Assembly (NCBI GenBank): GCA_002394465.1
Contig: DGTU01000182.1
Span: forward strand, 1-44,065
DNA from: Treponema sp. UBA4328
GTDB lineage: Bacteria; Spirochaetota; Spirochaetia; Treponematales; Treponemataceae
Direction: 5' to 3'
Length of the DNA stretch: 44,065 nucleotides
Within the stretch, counting starts at the first letter, position 1. Each line of letters starts with the position of its first letter. A model generated the notes under the pieces. That model ran no database searches, was not told the origin of the DNA, and worked only from the letters and a program-made list of their open reading frames with translations. A program made the position numbers and the translations under genes. Shown here one piece after another: positions 23,775 through 30,898 of the stretch.

Positions 23775-25034
23775 TTATTTCTGTATATCGTTACTGCATA
23801 AATTTATCAGGACTTCAGTGCATCTGGCCATCTGATCGAGGCTTGCCCATTCCGTCCGTGAATGATAGTTGTGTCCGCCCGTAAAAATGTTCGGAGTCGG
23901 GATTCCTTCTTCCGTGAGCCGGGAACCGTCAGTTCCTCCGCGGATAGGTGTCATCACAACCGGTACACCGCTTTTATTATACGCATTTATTAATCTTTCT
24001 ACTACACCGGGAGCTTCAGAAATTCTGCGTTTCATGTTGAGGTACTGCTGTGTATGAACGGTTTCTGCCTTTCCGCCGAATGAAAGTGCCGTGGATCTTG
24101 CAAGGGTTTCGGTGAGGGCCCTGCGTTTTTCCATTCCTTCTGCCGTAAAGTCCCTGAGGAAGAGGGTGACTTTTGCTGATTCAATTGAACCTTCTATGTT
24201 CATCGGGGCGTAGAATCCCTCGTATCCGTCTGTTGTTTCCGGGGCTTCGTGGCGTGGAAGGGAGGCTATAAAGGCTGATGCCATTGTAACTGCATTTACG
24301 AGCTTTCCGCGTGCAGAACCTGTGTGTGTGGCAACTCCGGTGAACGTAATTTCGGATTTAAAGGCATTAAAGCATTCGCATTCAAGTTCGCCTGCATGTC
24401 CTCCGTCTACCGTGTATGCGCATTTCGATTTGATGAGGTTTAATGGAACGTTGTCCATGCCGTGGCCTGTCTCTTCATCAGGAGAAAAAATAACTTCGAC
24501 GGGAACGTGCGGAATTTCAGGATGATCATTGAAATAAGACAGTGCGCTTATGATTGCGGCAATTCCAGCCTTGTCATCGGCTCCGAGAAGGGTAGTACCG
24601 TCTGAGGTGATTACGGTTTCGTGAGAGGCTGCGGCCTGTGAAAGATACTTATCCTCTGCCGGATCCAGCGTGATGCCTGAGTCGAGGACGATTTTTTCTC
24701 CGGAATAGTTTTTGTGTATCTGAGGGCTGACATTCTTTCCGCTGACTTCCTCTGAGGTGTCCATGTGCGCAAGAAGTGCAATGGAAGGAGAGTCCTCAAG
24801 TCCGGGAGTTCCGGGAAGAAAGCCGTAAACGTAGCAGTGCTGTGTTTTCTGAAGGTTTTTGAGCCCGAGGGAAGAAAGTTCTTCCATTAAGATTTGTGCA
24901 AGCTGCCACTGAGCCTGTGTGGAAGGCTGAAGGCCTTCATCGGCTTTTGTGCTGTCACTTGTAGTGCACATTTTTACGTAGCGCAGGAAGCGTTCAAGAA
25001 GAGCGGACCTGTCTGATTCTGAAAGTAATGTCAT
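23775..25034 (-). CDS. pepT: Peptidase T (tripeptide aminopeptidase)
   Basis: A 419-residue M20-family zinc aminopeptidase that removes the N-terminal residue of tripeptides in the cytoplasm. The metal ligands are recognisable in ALLAHMDTSEE, LLGADDKAGIA, FSPDEETGHGMD and AYTVDGG. Near the C-terminus come RGGTDGSRLTEEG and TGGHNYHSRTEW. The ATG at 25034 gives the usual PepT N-terminus (MTLLSESDRSALLERFLRYVK). A TTG at 25109 would add 25 residues not typical of the family. A TATAAT lies on the minus strand at 25128-25123. The gene is followed by murA. Confidence 0.95.
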   Translation of the reverse strand: MTLLSESDRSALLERFLRYVKMCTTSDSTKADEGLQPSTQAQWQLAQILMEELSSLGLKNLQKTQHCYVYGFLPGTPGLEDSPSIALLAHMDTSEEVSGKNVSPQIHKNYSGEKIVLDSGITLDPAEDKYLSQAAASHETVITSDGTTLLGADDKAGIAAIISALSYFNDHPEIPHVPVEVIFSPDEETGHGMDNVPLNLIKSKCAYTVDGGHAGELECECFNAFKSEITFTGVATHTGSARGKLVNAVTMASAFIASLPRHEAPETTDGYEGFYAPMNIEGSIESAKVTLFLRDFTAEGMEKRRALTETLARSTALSFGGKAETVHTQQYLNMKRRISEAPGVVERLINAYNKSGVPVVMTPIRGGTDGSRLTEEGIPTPNIFTGGHNYHSRTEWASLDQMARCTEVLINLCSNDIQK

Positions 25035-25257
25035 GGACACAGAATAATGCAAAAGAAGATTTTTTGCCACAGAGGCGTAATAGCGCTGAATATATTCGGA
25101 AAAGTGCAATATCTGTAATTTGATTATACGGTATAACGGAAAATTGCAAAAAAGTAACAGTTTTCACAATTTATTTTCTCACATTTCCATTTTACATTTA
25201 GATAACACAAAAAGTGTAACATAAAAAAAGTAAATTTCATAAGATATGGAGGAATTT

Positions 25258-26355
25258 ATGAAAAAAATTATGAAGGCATTTGCTGCTATTGCCGCACTTG
25301 CAATGGTTTCGTCTGGCTTTGTAGCATGTTCAGACGATGAAGAAGAAGATACATCTCCTAAACTTACAATTTCTGCAGACTCTGCAGTATCTGTTGAAGC
25401 AGGTGATCCTATTAATGTTACTCTTACAGCAACACTCAAGAATGATTCATTTGCAGGAGCTATTCCTTCAGGATTAGATCTTTCTGCATATGTAACGGTC
25501 ACACCTTCTAATGCTGCATCTTTTGAAAGTGACCTGGTAGTTAAAGCCGCTGAAGATATTGCAGCCGGTGGAACTACAGCAAAAGTAAATCTTAGCGTAA
25601 CTACAACAGCTGCTGCCGTAAGCGGAACACTCAAGGTTACAATTGCCGGCGAAGCACTTAAATCAGGTAAAGACCTTACATCAAACGCTCTTTCATATAC
25701 AATCGCAGGCGAAAACGGTGGTGGAGATTCAGCTGTTGCAACTGCTAAGACATACAGTTTTGCCGGTGGTGAAAATGGTATTGTTGCTTCTGATGTAACA
25801 AACTGGGATACAGCAAAAATGGAAAGCGACGGTGTACTTCAGTCACCTGTTGCTGCAGAAGGTGCAACACAGACTCTTAATAACGGTGCAGTATTGTATT
25901 ATAAAGGTTCTAAAGTAGGAACATTAAGATTTCGTCATGACAAAGTTGCAACTCTTGATGCAACTACAATTACAGCTTTGAATTATAACGGCGGGCTTGC
26001 AGAAGGTGATCTTTCAAGTGGTGTTACACTTTCTTCTGTTGACCGCTATGTTAAGATACCTGTAGACGGAGCAGGAACAATCACAGCATCAGTTGTATTT
26101 AAGGGTGGAAAAGATACTGATGGAATAACAGGCGGACCGTTCAAAGCAGCACTTGTTGACTCAAACGGTGCTCTTATAGGTTCAGTAACCGATGGTCCGG
26201 TTTTAGATAGTACAACTGCAACAGTTACTGGTACAGTTTCTGAAGCTAAGGATGTTTATCTGGTATTCAGCCGAAATGGTGCTGTAAAGAGCTCTGGTAG
26301 TGCTACGGGCGGTTTTGATGTTACATCAATCGTTGTAGCTCCAGCTGCTAACTAA
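25258..26355 (+). CDS. Secreted lipoprotein with Ig-like and beta-rich domains
   Basis: A 365-residue protein. The start is set by GGAGG five bases before the ATG at 25258. The signal peptide ends in the spirochaetal lipobox GFVAC (Cys24) and is followed by a DDEEED retention-type acidic stretch. Residues about 35-150 look like a bacterial Ig-like domain. Residues about 160-365 are beta-rich and begin with TYSFAGGENGIV; such regions occur next to carbohydrate-active enzymes, so glycan binding is possible. Thr, Ala and Gly are very frequent. No enzyme motif is seen. It is a single gene with a strong terminator. Its surface place is inferred from the lipobox. Confidence 0.8.
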   Translation: MKKIMKAFAAIAALAMVSSGFVACSDDEEEDTSPKLTISADSAVSVEAGDPINVTLTATLKNDSFAGAIPSGLDLSAYVTVTPSNAASFESDLVVKAAEDIAAGGTTAKVNLSVTTTAAAVSGTLKVTIAGEALKSGKDLTSNALSYTIAGENGGGDSAVATAKTYSFAGGENGIVASDVTNWDTAKMESDGVLQSPVAAEGATQTLNNGAVLYYKGSKVGTLRFRHDKVATLDATTITALNYNGGLAEGDLSSGVTLSSVDRYVKIPVDGAGTITASVVFKGGKDTDGITGGPFKAALVDSNGALIGSVTDGPVLDSTTATVTGTVSEAKDVYLVFSRNGAVKSSGSATGGFDVTSIVVAPAAN

Positions 26356-26371
26356 CACAAATCCAGCACAA

Positions 26372-26447
26372 CCTCAGACAATCCTGGTGATTATCTGAGG
26401 TAACAAATCAAAACAGACAGAAGCGACCTGCTTCTGTCTGTTTTTTT
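26372..26447 (+). terminator. Two-hairpin 3' region ending in an intrinsic terminator
   Basis: The first hairpin is CCTCAGA (26372-26378) with TCTGAGG (26394-26400). The second has a perfect 13-bp stem (26412-26424 with 26430-26442, core CAGACAGAAGC/GCTTCTGTCTG), followed by seven T. Confidence 0.9.
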
Positions 26448-26451
26448 GTTT

Positions 26452-26574
26452 CCAGTGAATTTTAAAAAAAGTTGTCATTGTCGGGCTTGCCCCGACAATC
26501 TTTTGCTAATTTTACTGACAGATTCCCGCGTCAAGCGCGGGAATGACGGGAGAATCAGGCGCGGGAATGACGGG
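26452..26574. repeat. Composite palindromic repeat, copy 1
   Basis: About 123 nt holding two hairpins: ATTGTCGGG-CTTGC-CCCGACAAT (26477-26499) and TTCCCGCG-TCAAG-CGCGGGAA (26523-26543), followed by partial GCGGGAATGACGG units. Copy 2 lies at 26622-26743 in the same direction, after a linker containing the short tandem TCCATCTGCG/TTCATCTGCG. Such TTCCCGCGxxAAGCGCGGGAATGAC repeats are known dispersed intergenic elements in several bacteria. Confidence 0.8.
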
Positions 26575-26621
26575 AAAATTAAAATCCGCGTCCATCTGCG
26601 TTCATCTGCGTCTAATTTTAT

Positions 26622-26743
26622 TCCCAGTGATTTTCAAAATAGTTGTCATTGTCAGGCTTGAACCGACAATCTTTTGCGAATTTTACTAACAGATTCCCGC
26701 GTCAAGCGCGGGAATGACACGAGAATCAAGCGCGGGAAAGACG
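26622..26743. repeat. Composite palindromic repeat, copy 2
   Basis: Same order of parts as copy 1. The ATTGTC...GACAAT hairpin has decayed by one bulged A (26650s-26670s). TTCCCGCG-TCAAG-CGCGGGAA is perfect (26694-26714). The open frames across both copies are repeat artefacts. Confidence 0.8.
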
Positions 26744-26755
26744 AAAAAAAACAGA

Positions 26756-26808
26756 ACACCCCCGGAGCAGGACAGATTAAAGTTCAGTTCCGGGGATGTT
26801 TTTTTTAT
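26756..26808 (+). terminator. Terminator-like hairpin with long T-run
   Basis: CCCCCGGA near 26758-26766 pairs with TCCGGGG near 26789-26795, followed by ATG and eight T. No plus-strand gene ends just upstream. A related tail, CAGTTCCGGGGTTG plus a T-run, occurs near 28221-28243 without a clear 5' arm, so this is probably a repeated remnant. Confidence 0.5.
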
Positions 26809-26857
26809 TCTGTTATTCCTGAGGATGTGCTGAAACCAAAGGATGGATGGGGATAGT
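26807..26857. repeat. 51-bp direct repeat R1, left of the toxin module
   Basis: Two constant 21-nt arms (TTATTCCTGAGGATG at the end of the left, CAAAGGATGGATGGGG at the start of the right) flank nine variable bases. The partner R2 is at 27222-27272. The toxin-antitoxin region lies exactly between the two. Confidence 0.8.
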
Positions 26858-26868
26858 GATTATAAAAC

Positions 26869-26897
26869 TTGACTTTGAGCAGAATATGGTGTAGTTT
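26869..26897 (+). promoter_or_regulatory. Promoter of the candidate antitoxin RNA
   Basis: TTGACT (26869-26874), 17 nt, TAGTTT (26892-26897). The -35 box is good; the -10 box is weak. The start would lie near 26904. Confidence 0.5.
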
Positions 26898-26903
26898 AGA
26901 AGA

Positions 26904-27002
26904 AAGGTGCATCCGCTCCAAAGTGGATTACCGCACGTATGGATTTTGAGTCATTCAGACTCGCAGCCCATTCTGTGGTCAGACAGAGTGGGCTATTTTT
27001 TT
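26904..27002 (+). ncRNA. Candidate type I antitoxin RNA, convergent to the toxin gene
   Basis: A predicted RNA of about 100 nt. It contains hairpin 1 (GTGC and ATCCGCT, 26907-26917, with AGTGGAT and GCAC, 26922-26936), hairpin 2 (GAGTC-ATTCA-GACTC, 26948-26962) and an intrinsic terminator (AGCCCATTCTGT, 26965-26976, with ACAGAGTGGGCT, 26983-26994, then A and seven T). The T-run is the complement of the toxin stop codon region. On the toxin strand the same hairpin has no T-run, so toxin mRNA should read through and be complementary to this whole RNA. That is the 3'-overlap layout of TxpA/RatA and BsrG/SR4. No experimental support is available. Confidence 0.6.
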
Positions 27003-27096
27003 ACTCTTTATCTCTGCGTTTGCGGAGGTAAGTAAGCATAGCTATGATGAGCGTAGCACAATTGAGTGCTAACGAAAGAATTTCGTAAACCGTCAT
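27001..27096 (-). CDS. Small holin-like type I toxin
   Basis: A 31-residue peptide, MTVYEILSLALNCATLIIAM followed by LTYLRKRRDKE in the same chain. It has one hydrophobic helix (about 5-24) and a basic end. The start MTVYE-x-LSL and this layout match the putative holin-like toxin family (Hol_Tox in Pfam), known mainly from Firmicutes. A strong GGGAGGT (27107-27101) lies five bases before the ATG. The ~77-nt leader contains ACCTCC (27152-27147), complementary to that site, and the same 11-mer recurs inside the coding end (27033-27023). Such sequestering is typical of type I toxins. It would insert into the inner membrane. A convergent RNA gene follows. Confidence 0.75.
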   Translation of the reverse strand: MTVYEILSLALNCATLIIAMLTYLRKRRDKE

Positions 27097-27173
27097 CGCC
27101 ACCTCCCGTACCTGGATTCCGGTCCTGTAAAGAACCGGTTAGAGCCGGAGGTAAGTCCACCTGTCACGGATGC
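27097..27173 (-). promoter_or_regulatory. Toxin leader with anti-Shine-Dalgarno sequences
   Basis: The leader carries ACCTCC (27152-27147), then a hairpin CCGGT/ACCGG (about 27139-27119), then the GGGAGGT ribosome site (27107-27101). The hairpin would bring the two complementary hexamers close. A second identical ACTTACCTCCG lies near the end of the coding region and could pair over a long distance. Confidence 0.55.
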
Positions 27174-27179
27174 GAAATA

Positions 27180-27208
27180 ATTATACTATACAATAGTTGA
27201 CATGTCTA
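27180..27208 (-). promoter_or_regulatory. Promoter of the toxin gene
   Basis: On the minus strand TAGACA (27208-27203), 17 nt, TATAAT (27185-27180). This is among the best promoters in the window. The start near 27173 gives a leader of about 77 nt. Confidence 0.75.
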
Positions 27209-27221
27209 TAAAATACTTTTA

Positions 27222-27272
27222 ATTCTGTTATTCCTGAGGATGAACGTGATACAAAGGATGGATGGGGATAGT
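27222..27272. repeat. 51-bp direct repeat R2, right of the toxin module
   Basis: Arms identical to R1 (26807-26857); only the nine central bases differ. It ends one base before the stop codon of the Rpn-like gene. Confidence 0.8.
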
Positions 27273-27273
27273 C

Positions 27274-28116
27274 CTATTTCTGAGAAAGTGATTTTACTTC
27301 TTCGACGGAAAGCCCGGTTGCACGGGCAATCTGTTCGATTGTGCCGAGATTCATGGCAAGCAGGTTTCTGGCATTTTGAAGCGCGGTGTTTCGGGAGCCT
27401 TCATTTCTTGCTTTTTCGACACGGATTTCTTCAATCATTGCGTCCATGTACTCGCGTTTCCAGAGCGGGTTTTCGTGCGCTTTTCTGACTATTTCGTCGA
27501 TTCGCTGAGTATAAGTAGATTCTGCTTTTCCTGTCTTTACGTATTCCATAAAATCCCGAAGCTCCCTGTTACTCTTTATTTTATCACACTTTGAAGCGAC
27601 AAGAAAGATTTTATGCGTTCCGTCGTTCAACGAAATCGTGTTGTCTTCGTTGCATCTGTTCTGGAATGTATAGACAGGTCTGTCTGCGCCAAACAAATCG
27701 TCGAGACAGATAAAAATTATGAAATTGTTCTTAAGTTCAAGATAATCGTGGCCGGCTTCTAAAAAATCCACATCCATCATCGCCTGATAATAACGCGTTC
27801 GTTTTGGCAGATTCGGATGGTTCTGTTTCTGTGCCTCAATGTCGTAATCGTTAAATTTGTCGTGGGTCCGTACATCAACTATGATTGATTTTGAGTCTGG
27901 AGAATTTCTAAAAGAGTTTTGCGTGACAGGATCGGCTATTTCCGTCTCCGGGTCAATTTTAAGCAGAATTCTCAAGAATTCCCTGCAATTTTCCTTGTCT
28001 GACATAATCTTCCCGAACATAAAATCATCGAGAAAAGTCAGATCCTCATAACGTTTGCGTTTTCCGTCACCAATGACAGAGAGTGTGACTGACTGAATTT
28101 CATTTTCTTTTTGCAT
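27274..28116 (-). CDS. Rpn/PD-(D/E)XK nuclease family transposase-like protein
   Basis: A 280-residue protein of the family annotated as Rpn recombination-promoting nuclease or PD-(D/E)XK transposase. The N-terminal YEDLTFLDDFMFGKIMSDKE motif is characteristic. The nuclease core shows IIVDVRTHD (Asp81) and YDIEAQ (Glu94-x-Gln96). A C-terminal helical part ends in an HTH-like GTIEQIARATGLSVEEVKSL. Members nick DNA and raise RecA-independent recombination; they are usually multicopy in a genome. The ATG at 28116 is chosen because GGAGG lies seven bases upstream. It lies in the repeat-rich island next to R2. The gene appears intact. Confidence 0.9.
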   Translation of the reverse strand: MQKENEIQSVTLSVIGDGKRKRYEDLTFLDDFMFGKIMSDKENCREFLRILLKIDPETEIADPVTQNSFRNSPDSKSIIVDVRTHDKFNDYDIEAQKQNHPNLPKRTRYYQAMMDVDFLEAGHDYLELKNNFIIFICLDDLFGADRPVYTFQNRCNEDNTISLNDGTHKIFLVASKCDKIKSNRELRDFMEYVKTGKAESTYTQRIDEIVRKAHENPLWKREYMDAMIEEIRVEKARNEGSRNTALQNARNLLAMNLGTIEQIARATGLSVEEVKSLSQK

Positions 28117-28306
28117 ATTTTTGCCTCCATCTGTATATATGCAGGGAAATGTCAATTTCCGACAGTTTCTGAGGATAATTTTTTGTTATATTTTTGAGCA
28201 GCCGAGCTATGTTAATGCTCAGTTCCGGGGTTGTTTTTTTTTATGTACCGAAAAATTTTGCTTTATGAAGAATTCGACTTTATAATCGTTACAAAGAGGT
28301 GAAAAT

Positions 28307-28681
28307 ATGATTCAGTTTTTAAAATGTAAAAAATGCGGAAAAATCGTTGAAGTCGTAAATAAGGGATGCCCTGTCGTTGCATGCTGCGGTGAGGAGATGA
28401 CTGAACTCAAGGCAAATACTATGGACGGTGCCGTTGAAAAGCATGTTCCCGTGATTGAAGCTGACGGCGATAAGGTTACCGTTAAAGTAGGTTCTGCAGT
28501 TCATCCGATGGAGGCTGATCATTACATTCAGTGGATCGAAATTGAAACTGCAAAAGGCGTTCAGAGAAGATATCTCAAACCCGGTGAAGCTCCTGAAGCA
28601 GTTTTTGCCCTCGCCGGTGAAAAACTCATCGCCGCCTATGAATACTGCAACAAACACGGTTTATGGAAGGCTGAGGCGTGA
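28307..28681 (+). CDS. dfx: Desulfoferrodoxin (superoxide reductase, two-iron type)
   Basis: A 124-residue enzyme that reduces superoxide to peroxide without making oxygen, typical of anaerobes. The N-terminal desulforedoxin-like domain binds one iron through Cys7, Cys10, Cys26 and Cys27. The catalytic iron site has His46 (in EKHVPV, with the conserved Glu44-Lys45), His66, His72, Cys114 and His117. AGAGGTG precedes the ATG. It stands alone between the repeat island and fabD. The ~190 bases before it hold only a decayed terminator-like sequence. Confidence 0.96.
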   Translation: MIQFLKCKKCGKIVEVVNKGCPVVACCGEEMTELKANTMDGAVEKHVPVIEADGDKVTVKVGSAVHPMEADHYIQWIEIETAKGVQRRYLKPGEAPEAVFALAGEKLIAAYEYCNKHGLWKAEA

Positions 28682-28783
28682 TACTTGAACATTAAGCGTG
28701 ATTTGTGTAAGATGTTCAAAATGACATTTTATTGATTTTTGTCAAAATTAAATCTTATTCAGACAGAGGAGTTTTAAACTTTT

Positions 28784-29740
28784 ATGGCAAAAAAATATGC
28801 ATTCCTGTTTCCGGGTCAGGGAGCTCAGGCTCAGGGCATGATTAAAGACGTATGCGAAGCTTTCCCTGAAGCACAGAAAATCGTTGATGAAGTTTCTAAG
28901 ATTACAGGCAAAAACGTTGCCGGACTTCTCTGGGATACGCCTCAGGAAGAGCTTAACCGCAGCGACAACAGCCAGCTTGCAATTACTACTGCGAGCCTTG
29001 CAATAATGGCTGCCCTCAAGACAAAGGGTATTGAACCTTCTGCAGCTATGGGATTCTCCCTCGGTGAATTCCCTGCTCTTTATGCTGCCGGAATCCTTTC
29101 ATTTGAAGACGTAATCAAGGTTGTAGTTCAGCGCGGTACGATCATGCAGAAAGTATGCGAGCAGATTGCTGAAGAAAATGCCGGAAATGCTCCGGGAATG
29201 AGCGCAATCCTCGGTCTCCCGCCTGAGAAAGTAGAAGAAATTGCTTCTAAAATCGACGGTGCATATGCCGCAAACCTTAACAGCGTAAAGCAGACTGTAA
29301 TTGCAGGAACTGCAGAAGGTCTTGCTAAGGCTGAAGAAGCTGCAAAGGAAGCCGGATGCCGCAGGACTGTACGCCTCGCTGTTGCAGGACCTTTCCATTC
29401 TCCGCTCATGCAGCGTGCAGCTGATGGTTTTAAGGTTGCCCTTGAACCATATACTTTCTGTGATCCTAAAATTACGCTTTTCTCAAACGTTACCGGTAAA
29501 AAGGTTACTGAAGGTGCTCCTGCAAAGGCTAGTGCCGTAGACCACCTTACTCACCCGGTACGCTGGACTGACGAGGAAAAAGTTCTCGCTGACCTTATCT
29601 CTTCTGACAAAGACAATGAATGGGTTGTTCTTGAAGTTGGTCCTGGAAAGGTTCTTTCGGGCCTCTGGGGACAGACAGAACTCGGTGCAACTCTTGCATG
29701 TACACCGGTTAATACTGCTGAAGGAATTCAGGCATTGTAA
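28784..29740 (+). CDS. fabD: Malonyl-CoA:ACP transacylase
   Basis: A 318-residue enzyme that loads malonyl groups on acyl carrier protein for fatty acid synthesis. LFPGQGAQAQGM at the N-terminus, the nucleophile elbow GFSLGEFPAL (usual form GHSLGE) and the catalytic His in AGPFHSPLM are present. GGAG lies rather far upstream (13 nt). A promoter TTGATT (28733-28738)-N17-TTATTC is possible, and TGACA...TGTCA (28722-28744) flanks it. fabG follows after 38 nt. Confidence 0.96.
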   Translation: MAKKYAFLFPGQGAQAQGMIKDVCEAFPEAQKIVDEVSKITGKNVAGLLWDTPQEELNRSDNSQLAITTASLAIMAALKTKGIEPSAAMGFSLGEFPALYAAGILSFEDVIKVVVQRGTIMQKVCEQIAEENAGNAPGMSAILGLPPEKVEEIASKIDGAYAANLNSVKQTVIAGTAEGLAKAEEAAKEAGCRRTVRLAVAGPFHSPLMQRAADGFKVALEPYTFCDPKITLFSNVTGKKVTEGAPAKASAVDHLTHPVRWTDEEKVLADLISSDKDNEWVVLEVGPGKVLSGLWGQTELGATLACTPVNTAEGIQAL

Positions 29741-29778
29741 AATAAACCATATCTGCGTCGAAAAGAAAGGAGAAAATT

Positions 29779-30522
29779 ATGTTGTTACAGAATAAAAAAG
29801 CACTCGTTACGGGTTCCAGCCGTGGTATCGGACGCGGAATTGCCGAAAAATTCATAAAGGAGGGCGCTGAAGTCTGGGGACTCTGCTCAAAGCCTTCTGC
29901 TGCAAAAGAAGAGCTTGAAAAGCTTGCTTCTGAAAACGGAACCGTATTCCATGAAATATATGCTGATGTCGGTGACGCTGCCCAGGTAACTGAAGTCGTT
30001 AAGGCTGCTCTTGCTGAAGCAGGCGGATTTGACGTGCTTGTAAACAATGCAGGAATTACGCGCGACGGCCTTTCATTCAGAATGAAGAAAGAAGACTGGG
30101 ATGACGTTTTAAGGATTAACCTTACTTCTGCATTCCTTATCTGTCAGATTGTTTCAAATGACATGATCCGCAAGCGCACTGGTTCAATCATCAACATGTC
30201 TTCAATCGTCGGAATCCACGGAAACGGCGGACAGGTAAACTATGCAGCATCAAAGGGCGGCCTTATTGCCTATTCAAAATCCCTTGCTGCTGAAGTCGGA
30301 AGCCGCGGAGTACGCGTAAATGCAATTGCGCCTGGATTCATTGCAACAGACATGACTGCCGTTCTCAACGAAAATATCCAGAATGCAATGCTTGAAAGGA
30401 TTCCGCTTAAACGTGCCGGGACTCCGGAAGACATTGCAAATGCTGCCCTCTTCCTTGCCAGCGACATGAGCACATACGTTACGGCTCAGGTTATCGGCGT
30501 TGACGGAGGAATGGGAGCCTAA
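29779..30522 (+). CDS. fabG: 3-oxoacyl-ACP reductase (first copy)
   Basis: A 247-residue short-chain dehydrogenase. The NADPH-binding TGSSRGIGRGIA motif lies at about 10-21, NNAG at about 90, the catalytic Ser in NMSSIVGIHG and Tyr-x-x-x-Lys in NYAASKGG. The C-terminal GVDGGMGA is typical of FabG. It reduces 3-oxoacyl-ACP in fatty acid elongation. AAAGGAG precedes the ATG. It follows fabD and is probably cotranscribed. A second fabG at 34617 has a different sequence, so the two may differ in substrate. Confidence 0.93.
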   Translation: MLLQNKKALVTGSSRGIGRGIAEKFIKEGAEVWGLCSKPSAAKEELEKLASENGTVFHEIYADVGDAAQVTEVVKAALAEAGGFDVLVNNAGITRDGLSFRMKKEDWDDVLRINLTSAFLICQIVSNDMIRKRTGSIINMSSIVGIHGNGGQVNYAASKGGLIAYSKSLAAEVGSRGVRVNAIAPGFIATDMTAVLNENIQNAMLERIPLKRAGTPEDIANAALFLASDMSTYVTAQVIGVDGGMGA

Positions 30523-30534
30523 ACTCCGTTCTTA

Positions 30535-30777
30535 TTACTGGCGTACTTCGATTCCGTCGAGTATGCCGGTATAGTTCGTATTCTTGAGCTTGAACAGAAG
30601 GTTTCCGCTTTCGTCGTTCGTTATCTCAAGTCCCGATTCAATCCATTTTCCTTCTGCATTTACTTCAAATGTATCACCGAATTCAAGCGATGTGACCGGT
30701 GATCCGTCTTCAGGATCAGTAATCCAGAATTTTCCTGAGTTGATGTCAAATGTTAATTGTCCTGTAAATTTTGCCAT
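30535..30777 (-). CDS. Small DUF5348-like protein
   Basis: An 80-residue protein without signal or membrane span. The pattern of a short beta strand, GDTFEVNAEGKWIESGLEI and a following LLFKL strand resembles DUF5348-type small proteins, but the match is from memory and weak. A TATAAT lies on the minus strand 14 nt before the ATG. There is no clear Shine-Dalgarno. It stands alone, convergent with fabG (12 nt apart) and divergent from the envelope protein gene. No function is known. Confidence 0.65.
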   Translation of the reverse strand: MAKFTGQLTFDINSGKFWITDPEDGSPVTSLEFGDTFEVNAEGKWIESGLEITNDESGNLLFKLKNTNYTGILDGIEVRQ

Positions 30778-30898
30778 AGTGGTTTTCAGATTATAGTAAA
30801 ACAGTTTTTTTTTCCACTCCGTCTTTCATATATTGTTTTTGTAAAATTAGAGGATTATAATTAAAACGATATATTATTCTTATATTTGGAGAAAGTTG

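Noticed and set aside
25035..25109. TTG start for PepT giving 25 more residues
   Set aside because: The added residues are not typical of PepT, and the ATG at 25034 gives the normal N-terminus.
26452..26743. CRISPR array
   Set aside because: Only two long copies exist, with internal palindromes and no regular short spacers or cas genes.
26446..26856. Two open frames of 60-71 codons across the palindromic repeats
   Set aside because: They are made of repeat units (recurring RVKRGND-like residues), have no ribosome site and follow the repeat rather than codon-use limits.
27197..27225. Plus-strand promoter from TTGACA at 27197 toward R2
   Set aside because: No acceptable -10 box at 16-18 nt, and no plus-strand gene follows; the sequence overlaps the toxin promoter spacer on the other strand.
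28117..28155. Upstream ATG for the Rpn-like protein
   Set aside because: GGAGG lies directly before the ATG at 28116 and would be inside the coding region of the longer form.
28722..28744. FapR-like operator before fabD
   Set aside because: Only five bases per arm (TGACA...TGTCA) pair and the spacer is long; not enough for a named operator.
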